NCBI GenBank assembly: GCA_040904925.1
Contig: JBBDSP010000022.1
Span: 1-22,166 of the forward strand
Length of the DNA: 22,166 bases
Direction of reading: 5' to 3'
From: Gracilimonas sp040904925
Lineage (GTDB): Bacteria; Bacteroidota; Rhodothermia; Balneolales; Balneolaceae
The position numbers and the translations under genes are program-made. A model generated the notes under the pieces. The model was not told the DNA's origin. It saw only the letters and a list, made by a program, of their open reading frames with translations, and searched no databases. Position 1 is the first letter of the stretch. Each line of letters opens with the position of its first letter. Below, piece after piece: positions 16,285 to 22,166 of the stretch.

Positions 16285-17397
16285 TTACTTTTTAATTACT
16301 TCTAAAAATGATTTTTCAAAGTGGTCCATTTCATCTGAAAGTCCCACAGTTATACGAATACAATTTGGTAATCCGAATGCATTAATACGGCGAAGAATTA
16401 CGCCTTTTTCTAACATTTTTTGGGTAAAGTCGATCGCCTGATCTTCATCAGGCAAAACCATCATCACAGAGTTTGAAATGGATTTCACATATTCCACGTC
16501 ATGTTTATCAAAAAACTTATAGAGTCTTTCTTTGCTGTCCTCCACCACTTCAACACTCTTTGCTAAAAACTCATCGTCATTATATGCTGCTAAGGCTGCA
16601 GCCTGCCCTAATGTGGTCGGCTCAAATGTAAGCTTTGTTTTCATCATGTTCTTGATGAGTTCTTCATGAGCAATTGCATATCCCACTCTGAATCCGGCAA
16701 GGCCATAAGCCTTTGAAAAGGTTCTTAATACGATAATATTATCGTACTCATAATCCAAAGCATGAGGGTAATCCTCAATATCTTTGGTATATTCAAAATA
16801 GGCTTCATCCATAATCACCAATACATCTTCAGGAACCTGCTTCATGAACCATTCAAATTCATCTTTATTTAAATAAGTCCCTGTCGGGTTATTTGGATTG
16901 GCGATGTACACCATTTTTGTATTCTCATCAATGGCATTGGCAATGGCTTTTACATCAAATTTGTATTCGGAAGTGACCGGGATGTTCTTCATGTGAATTC
17001 CACGAACACCTATCTGAACAAAAAACCCGACAAAGGTAGCATCTGCCGTAATCGCATTTTCACGATTTAGGAAAAAAGTCTTACATAAAATAGAAATGAT
17101 ACTCTCAGATCCGGAGGCAAGTAACACATTTTCGGGTGCAACGCCATTTCGGTTTGCGATAGCAGCTCTTAATTTACGAGCAATGGGGTCAGGATAATCC
17201 TGAATTTGTTTAAAAGCTTCGTCTATCGCAGACTTTACTTTTGGGCTGCATCCCAGTCTGTTTTCATTGGAAGCAAGCTTGGCAATTTTTTTGGGTTTAT
17301 AGAGATCGGCAACTTCGGCTATAGTTTTACCGGCCACATAGGGCTTCAGCGTTTCTATATTACTGGGTACTAATGGTTTACCAGCTTTTTTACTCAT
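16285..17397 (-). CDS. hisC: Histidinol-phosphate aminotransferase-like class I/II aminotransferase
   Basis: This is a 370-residue PLP-dependent aminotransferase of the HisC family. It has the LASNENRLGCSPKV start (41-54), ASGSESII (94-101), NPNNPTGT (167-174), DEAYFEY (197-203) and the Schiff-base lysine in RTFSKAYGLAGFRVGY (K229). The length is normal for HisC. It converts imidazole-acetol phosphate to L-histidinol phosphate in histidine synthesis. It is not next to other his genes but directly upstream of a 2-oxoacid dehydrogenase E1, so it may be an aromatic or other amino-acid aminotransferase paralogue. The symbol reflects the family only. The gene is first in its transcript, and no good promoter was found in the 144-bp divergent gap with the SDR gene. 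Confidence 0.85.
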   Translation of the reverse strand: MSKKAGKPLVPSNIETLKPYVAGKTIAEVADLYKPKKIAKLASNENRLGCSPKVKSAIDEAFKQIQDYPDPIARKLRAAIANRNGVAPENVLLASGSESIISILCKTFFLNRENAITADATFVGFFVQIGVRGIHMKNIPVTSEYKFDVKAIANAIDENTKMVYIANPNNPTGTYLNKDEFEWFMKQVPEDVLVIMDEAYFEYTKDIEDYPHALDYEYDNIIVLRTFSKAYGLAGFRVGYAIAHEELIKNMMKTKLTFEPTTLGQAAALAAYNDDEFLAKSVEVVEDSKERLYKFFDKHDVEYVKSISNSVMMVLPDEDQAIDFTQKMLEKGVILRRINAFGLPNCIRITVGLSDEMDHFEKSFLEVIKK

Positions 17398-17445
17398 TAA
17401 GCTTTAACTTCTTTTTTGTAATTTTAATGAACAGAAATTTACCAT

Positions 17446-17460
17446 TAAAAAAGCGCTTTT
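17446..17460. repeat. Short palindrome in the hisC-SDR divergent gap
   Basis: The sequence aaaaagcgcttttt is a self-complementary 14-mer in the divergent promoter region between hisC and the SDR gene, with further A/T runs around it. It could be an operator or a weak bidirectional hairpin. Nothing else supports a function. Confidence 0.3.
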
Positions 17461-17491
17461 TCCAAGCATGTGCCAAGATAGCTGAACTATT

Positions 17492-17499
17492 TACGTTTG
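17492..17499 (+). promoter_or_regulatory. Possible -7 element (TACGTTTG) for the SDR gene
   Basis: The sequence matches TAnnTTTG and lies about 43 nt upstream of the SDR ATG. The -33 position shows gtg rather than TTG, so the match is partial. Confidence 0.35.
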
Positions 17500-17541
17500 T
17501 ATTTGTTTTGCAATTTAAATCGAAGAATTTTATTAATCATT

Positions 17542-18237
17542 ATGAGCAAAATTATTTTAGTAACAGGTGCCAGTAGAGGAATCGGATATGAAACCGCATT
17601 AAGTCTGGCTTCAGAAGGTCACACTGTGATCGCTACCGCCAGATCTGAGAATAAATTAACGGTGTTGGCTGATCAAGCTTCTTCAGGAAAGATCATTCCA
17701 GTTGTCGCAGACCTCACCGTTAATAAAGACATTCAAAAGCTGGCCGATGCTGCTTCGGACCTAGGAACTTTAGATGGACTTATCAATAATGCAGGTGCTG
17801 TTCACCGTGAAGATTTTATGGATACTGATGTAGAGGTCTTTCAGAAGCTAATGGATGTGAATGTATTTGGCATTGTCCGCCTGACTAAGGCTTTAAAAAA
17901 ATATTTACCAAAAGGAAGTCATATTCTGAATATTTCCAGCATGTCTGGGTATCAGGGGAGTTTGAAATTTGGAGGACTTTCAGCCTATGGAGCTGCTAAA
18001 GCAGCGGTAGTTGGATTGTCTGAAGTATTGAGTGCAGAATTTACTGAGGACGATATTGCTGTGAATTGTTTATGTATCGGAGCTGTTCAAACAGAGATGC
18101 TGGCTGAGGCATTTCCAGGATTTGATGCTCCTGTATCGCCTGAACAAATGGGCAGTTATATAGCCAATTTTATACTAACCGGTCATCAGTTCTACAACGG
18201 AAAAGTATTACCCGTAGCACTTAATGATCCAGGTTAG
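17542..18237 (+). CDS. Short-chain dehydrogenase/reductase (SDR) family oxidoreductase
   Basis: This is a 231-residue classical SDR from the ATG at 17542. It has the Rossmann NAD(P)-binding TGASRGIG (8-15), NNAG (82-85) and the catalytic Ser in ILNISSMSG (S132/S133). Tyr149 and Lys153 are in AYGAAKAA. A C-terminal segment (ALNDPG) follows. I chose the ATG at 17542 because it gives the usual 'MSKIILVTGAS' opening. The longer frame from 17497 adds a cysteine-bearing tail that family members lack. Arg34 (TARSENK) after the second strand suggests NADP preference. The substrate is unknown. It is transcribed alone, divergent from the aminotransferase gene, with a 64-nt gap to the next plus-strand gene. 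Confidence 0.88.
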   Translation: MSKIILVTGASRGIGYETALSLASEGHTVIATARSENKLTVLADQASSGKIIPVVADLTVNKDIQKLADAASDLGTLDGLINNAGAVHREDFMDTDVEVFQKLMDVNVFGIVRLTKALKKYLPKGSHILNISSMSGYQGSLKFGGLSAYGAAKAAVVGLSEVLSAEFTEDDIAVNCLCIGAVQTEMLAEAFPGFDAPVSPEQMGSYIANFILTGHQFYNGKVLPVALNDPG

Positions 18238-18301
18238 TAAACGATGGTTTTGCCAGTCAATATTTACTAACTTCGGCTAAATAAAAATCAAAGAGATACG
18301 C

Positions 18302-18970
18302 ATGCATAAAATTACTGTTCTTTTATTTTGCTTTATGATTTCTTTTTTAGGGATTCAAAAGGCTGAAGCTCAGACCATAGAATTATTGGCAGGTAATACA
18401 TTAAATGGAACGGTAAATGGCACCTTGCTCGGCGGTGCAACAATGGCCCTGAACAATAATCCTGATTTCGCGCCACTCAGAGTTGGTGTCGGGCTTGGAA
18501 CTCTTTACGGGATCGGAGTTGGGGCATATGATGTTGTTTCAAGCGGTGGCCAACAGCTTGTGGTATCCGGACTTTTCAATGATGGAAACAATACCAGTAT
18601 CATCGTTCTTCTTGATACATTTTATGGTGCTGCAGCAGGTGCTGTTATTGCCAGTTCTATTATGTTGATTGCCGAGGAACCTCTTATTGACGGCTTAAAA
18701 TATGGATCAGCTACCGGGGCCTGGGTCGGATTTGGAGTAGGAGTTATTGATGCTTTCGTTTTAGCAGAACGGGTTACTCCATCGGTTGCATCCTTAAACA
18801 ACAATAACAGAAATGTGGCAGATGGTTTAGTTGGCATTCAACTCAACCAAAAGAATAGTATTGGATTGATCTCTCCATCGATGACCTCAACTTATAAAGT
18901 TGATGAGTCTAATCTATATCAACAATTTAACCCTACCTTAAATCTGGTAAACTATACCTTTAACTTTTAG
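18302..18970 (+). CDS. Exported glycine-rich protein with internal duplication, function unknown
   Basis: This is a 222-residue protein with a clear signal peptide (about 1-23, MHKITVLLFCFMISF..., cleavage after AEA-Q). The mature part holds two similar modules. Module 1 is about T37-V79 (TVNGTLLGGATMALN ... VGVGLGTLYGIGVGAYDVV), and module 2 is about T106-V153 (TFYGAAAGAVIASS ... YGSATGAWVGFGVGVIDAFV). In each, a glycine-rich hydrophobic segment, a polar turn with Pro and a second glycine-zipper segment end in a G[AV]xD hydrophobic word. A polar Asn-rich region follows, and the last residues (NLVNYTFNF) end in an aromatic, as in some outer-membrane proteins. It may sit in the outer membrane or form helical hairpins in a membrane, but the role is unknown. 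It overlaps the convergent SGNH gene by 11 nt at the stops. Confidence 0.75.
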   Translation: MHKITVLLFCFMISFLGIQKAEAQTIELLAGNTLNGTVNGTLLGGATMALNNNPDFAPLRVGVGLGTLYGIGVGAYDVVSSGGQQLVVSGLFNDGNNTSIIVLLDTFYGAAAGAVIASSIMLIAEEPLIDGLKYGSATGAWVGFGVGVIDAFVLAERVTPSVASLNNNNRNVADGLVGIQLNQKNSIGLISPSMTSTYKVDESNLYQQFNPTLNLVNYTFNF

Positions 18971-19817
18971 GCTCTGCCAGTTTTTTGATCAGAACCTTAA
19001 CGGTTTCAATATGTCCGGATAGGGAATGATGTAAACCATCAGGCAGATAATTCCATGCTTGAAGTTCTTTATCTCCCATTCTTTTTGACCGTGGGTCTAT
19101 AATAGCACCACTTTTACCGGCTACAAGTTCTTGTACCTGCGCCAGATCTCTTTCCTGAATTGTGAAATCATATAACAGGTTTTCTTCCAGCATCTCATTA
19201 ATAACCGGAGCCGGAGTGATCCACACCAATGGATTTTCTACTCTCGATTCTAATACTGATTGTATTGTTTCAATATTTTCCCAGGTTTCAGAAAGTGGTA
19301 ATAACGTTCGCTCAGGAGCAATATTCAACCTTTGAGCATCGAATGTTCCTAATGCTATAATTACCCAATCAGGTTCATGTATAACCACATCACGATCAAT
19401 TCTTCGAAGTGCTTCAGCTGTTGTGTTATAAGAGACTCCGGCGTTTATAAACTTAAAATTTGACTTCTCTGTAGAGATCTCAAGTACATGCTTTAATATT
19501 GTGAACCAACCTTGTGCATCCTCTGTATTAGAATCACCAAAAGCGACGATAGTTTCTTCCCCGTCAACTGGCATTTTATCAAGGCAGTCTACAATTTCAT
19601 CATCTTTCAATACTTCTAATGCAGCTTCTTTTGCATTTTCATCAAAATTACTTCGATATTTTATGAGCTCATCTTCTGTGATTCCAAATAAACCTGCTTC
19701 AGATGCAGTGTTATTTTTTCCAGGAAAAAGTGGTATTCGTTTTGAAATGTGATAAAAAGGAATCATGAACTGTTCTAAAACCCCTTTTTCTTCTTCTGTT
19801 GCTTTTTTCTTGGCCAT
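18960..19817 (-). CDS. SGNH/GDSL-type hydrolase-like protein, atypical
   Basis: This is a 285-residue cytosolic-looking protein (no signal peptide) with the SGNH fold signatures. Block I is VAFGDSNTEDAQGWF (91-105) with nucleophile Ser96, and a block II-like Gly lies in NAGVSYNTT (125-133). The block III position GTFD (157-160) replaces the usual GxND. Block V is DGLHHSLSGH (260-269), supplying Asp260 and His263. Members hydrolyse esters (lipases, lysophospholipases, acetylxylan-type deacetylases). The altered block III suggests a different oxyanion arrangement. The 90-residue N-terminal extension before block I is longer than usual and unidentified. It is the last gene of the acyl-CoA dehydrogenase-sirtuin-SGNH operon, 4 nt after the sirtuin stop, and its own stop overlaps that of the convergent exported-protein gene. 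Confidence 0.8.
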   Translation of the reverse strand: MAKKKATEEEKGVLEQFMIPFYHISKRIPLFPGKNNTASEAGLFGITEDELIKYRSNFDENAKEAALEVLKDDEIVDCLDKMPVDGEETIVAFGDSNTEDAQGWFTILKHVLEISTEKSNFKFINAGVSYNTTAEALRRIDRDVVIHEPDWVIIALGTFDAQRLNIAPERTLLPLSETWENIETIQSVLESRVENPLVWITPAPVINEMLEENLLYDFTIQERDLAQVQELVAGKSGAIIDPRSKRMGDKELQAWNYLPDGLHHSLSGHIETVKVLIKKLAEPKS

Positions 19818-19821
19818 TTTA

Positions 19822-20520
19822 TTAGCTATGCTTTTCTTTAATTTTCTTTATTAGTTTTTTAACTCCGGTTCCTGCCTTTTCTTTATAGTGGAACCATTCT
19901 TCAGCATTAAATAGCTGAGGTTCTCCAGGGTCAATAATATATTTCGGGATATTTTTTTTAGCATATTCAAGGAGCCCTGCTGCAGGATAAACTACTAATG
20001 ATGTGCCAACTACTATAACAATATCAGCCTCTTGTACTTCTTTCACAGCCGGTTCCATCATAGGAACCATTTCACCAAACCATACTACATGTGGCCGAAG
20101 TTGAGCACCATCGCTTGCAAGGTCACCTAATTGTATAGCCTCTCCACCAATATCTTTTATTATGCTCTCGTCCTTTTCACTTCGAACTTTTCGCAATTCT
20201 CCATGAAGATGAACGACATTTGTTGAGCCCGCTCGTTCATGTAGATCGTCAACATTTTGTGTAATAATGACAATATCAAAATCATCTTCAAGATCGACAA
20301 GTCCTTTATGAGCTGCATTAGGCTTAGCTTTAGCAGCCTGTCTTCTTCTCAGGTTATAGAATTCAAGAACTTTTTCAGGATCTTTTTCCCAACCCCGGGA
20401 AGAAGCTACCTCTTGAATATCATACCCTTCCCATAGTCCACCGGAATCTCTAAAAGTAGCTAAACCACTTTCAGCGCTGATACCCGCTCCGGAAATAGCT
20501 ACTATCTTTTTATCAGGCAT
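19822..20520 (-). CDS. cobB: SIR2-family NAD-dependent protein deacylase (zinc-less)
   Basis: This is a 232-residue sirtuin. It has the NAD-binding GAGISAESGLATFRD (11-25), TQNVDDLHERAG (87-98) and the catalytic His106 in HLHGEL. VGTSLVVYPAAGLL (171-184) and IIDPGEPQ (195-202) complete the core. Tyr55 and Arg58 (EFYNLRRR) match the Y-x-x-R pair that marks SIRT5/CobB-type desuccinylases. The protein has no cysteine, so the four-Cys zinc site found in most sirtuins between HGEL and the later core is missing, as I recall for other Bacteroidetes sirtuins. It removes acyl groups from lysine using NAD. The start overlaps the acyl-CoA dehydrogenase stop by 8 nt (ATG at 20520-20518, TGA at 20515-20513), so the two are coupled. 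The symbol is a family label. Confidence 0.92.
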   Translation of the reverse strand: MPDKKIVAISGAGISAESGLATFRDSGGLWEGYDIQEVASSRGWEKDPEKVLEFYNLRRRQAAKAKPNAAHKGLVDLEDDFDIVIITQNVDDLHERAGSTNVVHLHGELRKVRSEKDESIIKDIGGEAIQLGDLASDGAQLRPHVVWFGEMVPMMEPAVKEVQEADIVIVVGTSLVVYPAAGLLEYAKKNIPKYIIDPGEPQLFNAEEWFHYKEKAGTGVKKLIKKIKEKHS

Positions 20521-22006
20521 TCACCGATGCAAGTTTAAACCATGAACTGTCAACTTCGTAACTGTCAACCACTTCAGCCTCACCGCCATGCTTATACGTT
20601 TGTATAATTGCATTGACTTCATCCTGAAGCGTCTTGATCGCATTTTGTATTAGCTCATTATTAAATCCCTGATCACCAAGGTTTAAAGTAAATTGGATGG
20701 AAATGATACGTCCAAGAGCTTTACCAAGATCAACAAGCTTACGTTGTGGCATTTTTGCATCTATTTCAAAATTCAGTGTTTCTTTGAAATACTCAGAAGA
20801 TCTTTCAGTTAAATGATATTCAGATAAGAAATCATAAAGATTATTACTCTTGAGTTTTCTCATCATTTTAAGTATAGACTCTGATAACTGTTGATATAAT
20901 ATGTCATTTGAACCTTCAAATATCTGAAAAGGGCGACTGTCAACCACAGAACGACCAGCAATATCATCCAATCGGTAACCCATCGCACCTTTTAATTGAA
21001 GTAAAGACTGCGAAGCACGTTGCATATAATCAGTTATTAAAGATTTTATAGCATTTGCTTCCACATCCATTCGGGAAGTATTTTTTTGAAGCGGTACATT
21101 AGTGCTTGTAAAATTGCACATTGCTGAGCAAACTGTAAAATATGCCTGCATTTCAGATATTCTATGACGGACTTGATCATAATTAATAAGACTCTGCCCA
21201 CCTACGATCCTTTCCTTGCAATGTGAAACAGCTTCATCAAGTAACCTTTTCAGAAAACCCATTCCCATCCCAGGAAATTGCAATCTGCTACGATGGAGTA
21301 GGTCTAGCATCATCGTAATCCCAGTACCCTTTGGTTCAAGCTTATGGGATTCATCAACTTGAATGTTGATCTTATTCTTCCCATAGGGAAGCATATAAAG
21401 ACCGAGGTTATTATAATATTCTTCTACCTCTATACCGCCATTTCTTGTGTCGTGTATAAAGAAAGAAATATCGCGTCCCAAGTCACCTTTCTTATTTAAC
21501 CCCCTTGCTGTAATCAGCCAATAATCAGCCATTCCTGTTAACCCTCCCCAATGCTTGAGTCCTTCTATCTTATAAGTTTTATCATTAATCTTTTGGAAAG
21601 AAGTCTGCATTTTTAAAGCATCAGAACCATAATCCGGCTCTGTTATCATTAAGCCGCCTAATTTATTTGCATTAATAACTCTGTCAAAGACTTCTTTTTT
21701 AGTTTCTTTGTGACCATAATTTGCGAGAGGTTGAAGAAACAATGCTCCATTAATTCCCATCATGAGTGACAGGGGTAGAGACTGATACGAACTTGCCTCT
21801 AACATAGCCAATGCTTCAGATGTGTTAGCACCATGTCCTCCATATTCAGTTGGTATAAAGGCACTAAGTGGAGACATGTCAAGAATCTCCTTTAAGGTTT
21901 TGTCTTCTATACCTCTAACAAGTGTTTTCTCTTCTGCATCGTGCTTCTCTGTAAAAATTACAGAAAGCTTATTTTTATAATCTTTTAAAAAATCTTGAAA
22001 ATCCAA
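20513..22006 (-). CDS. Acyl-CoA dehydrogenase family protein
   Basis: This is a 497-residue FAD-dependent acyl-CoA dehydrogenase-like protein. The N-terminal domain carries IPTEYGGHGAN (51-61), and the FAD/substrate segment is ITEPDYGSDALKMQT (121-135). A middle beta domain follows. The C-terminal helical domain has LKGAMGYRLDD (338-348) and QIFEGSNDIL (361-370). Glu364 takes the catalytic-base place seen in many family members ('QIYEGT'). The C-terminal extension after about 380 makes it longer than the usual ~385 residues, and this part is unassigned. Substrate chain length is unknown. It is the first gene of the operon with the sirtuin and SGNH hydrolase. It lies just beyond the 5S rRNA terminator, so it needs its own promoter in the ~80-nt gap, and I could not place one. 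Confidence 0.88.
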   Translation of the reverse strand: MDFQDFLKDYKNKLSVIFTEKHDAEEKTLVRGIEDKTLKEILDMSPLSAFIPTEYGGHGANTSEALAMLEASSYQSLPLSLMMGINGALFLQPLANYGHKETKKEVFDRVINANKLGGLMITEPDYGSDALKMQTSFQKINDKTYKIEGLKHWGGLTGMADYWLITARGLNKKGDLGRDISFFIHDTRNGGIEVEEYYNNLGLYMLPYGKNKINIQVDESHKLEPKGTGITMMLDLLHRSRLQFPGMGMGFLKRLLDEAVSHCKERIVGGQSLINYDQVRHRISEMQAYFTVCSAMCNFTSTNVPLQKNTSRMDVEANAIKSLITDYMQRASQSLLQLKGAMGYRLDDIAGRSVVDSRPFQIFEGSNDILYQQLSESILKMMRKLKSNNLYDFLSEYHLTERSSEYFKETLNFEIDAKMPQRKLVDLGKALGRIISIQFTLNLGDQGFNNELIQNAIKTLQDEVNAIIQTYKHGGEAEVVDSYEVDSSWFKLASVNA

Positions 22007-22085
22007 TTTACTGTCCTTTGTTGTTTATGAACCTAACACTTTGTGTAAATATAAACATTCCCAAAGCGTTTTTCTTCAATTCATT

Positions 22086-22124
22086 AAATAAAAAAAGCTC
22101 CAATCGGGTTAAGGATTGGAGCTT
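22086..22124 (-). terminator. Rho-independent terminator after the 5S rRNA
   Basis: Arms at 22095-22105 and 22114-22124 pair perfectly over 11 bp around an 8-nt loop (gggttaag). On the minus strand the stem is followed by a seven-U run (22096-22090). It lies about 15 nt beyond the 5S end and closes the rRNA operon entering from the right. Confidence 0.9.
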
Positions 22125-22139
22125 GGGATAAAAAGGAAG

Positions 22140-22166
22140 AAGGCGACGACCTACTCTACCGCTTGT
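22140..22166 (-). rRNA. rrf: 5S rRNA, 3' end (partial, runs off the right edge)
   Basis: The minus strand here reads ...gcggtagagtaggtcgtcgcc, which matches the conserved 3' end of bacterial 5S rRNA ('GGGAGAGUAGGUCGUCGCC' type). Only about 25 bases are in the window, so the rest, and probably 23S and 16S, lie to the right. The exact mature 3' end cannot be fixed from this much sequence. Confidence 0.8.

Noticed and set aside
17373..17576. A 67-residue plus-strand frame across the hisC-SDR gap
   Set aside because: It is lysine/phenylalanine-rich AT-derived sequence overlapping the start of hisC and the SDR, with no conserved features.
1..22166. CRISPR array, transposase, integrase, tRNA or toxin-antitoxin pair
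   Set aside because: I looked for direct-repeat spacing, transposase-like proteins, tRNA cloverleaf sequence and small paired frames and found none that could be supported.

Overview
The window looks chromosomal and comes from a member of the Bacteroidota/Balneolota/Rhodothermota group. Four things suggest this: a Bacteroidetes-type promoter (TTG-N19-TAnnTTTG) upstream of the first gene, a 2-oxoacid dehydrogenase with E1 alpha and beta fused in one chain, a zinc-less sirtuin of a type I recall from Bacteroidetes, and dispersed-repeat-like intergenic sequence. The phylum is inferred from family resemblance, not from a database search. Gene density is high, and no gap without a gene exceeds about 250 bases.

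Layout from left to right. Positions 1-203 hold a hairpin terminator downstream of a minus-strand queuosine-precursor transporter gene (yhhQ-like, 204-971). Diverging from it is a plus-strand pair: a TetR-like regulator (1092-1784) and an ABC1/UbiB-type kinase-like protein (1864-3189). An AT-rich minus-strand KAP-family P-loop NTPase gene (3264-4694) follows, lying between two repeat-like intergenic stretches, and then recQ on the plus strand (4936-7152). Next come a near-perfect 21-bp inverted repeat and a small two-pass membrane protein gene (7327-7521).

From 7600 to 17397 everything reads leftward. In transcription order the genes are hisC-like aminotransferase, fused E1 2-oxoacid dehydrogenase, HisKA_2-type sensor kinase, SpoIIE/PP2C-type phosphatase, hflK and hflC, closed by a clear terminator. 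The kinase and phosphatase both appear to start with TTG. They may form a signalling module placed before the HflKC membrane-protease modulator.

Plus-strand genes follow: an SDR oxidoreductase (17542-18237) and an exported glycine-rich protein with an internal duplication (18302-18970). The stop codons of the latter gene and of the convergent SGNH hydrolase gene overlap. The last block is a tight leftward operon of acyl-CoA dehydrogenase, sirtuin deacylase and SGNH hydrolase (22006 to 18960). At the right edge lies the 3' end of a minus-strand 5S rRNA with a strong terminator, so an rRNA operon abuts the window.

Most genes are recognisable housekeeping or signalling families. The stretches most worth a second look are the isolated KAP NTPase gene, the acyl-CoA dehydrogenase/Zn-less sirtuin/atypical SGNH operon, the kinase-phosphatase-HflKC cluster and the duplicated exported protein. 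I did not find a CRISPR array, a transposase, a tRNA or an obviously new multi-gene system.
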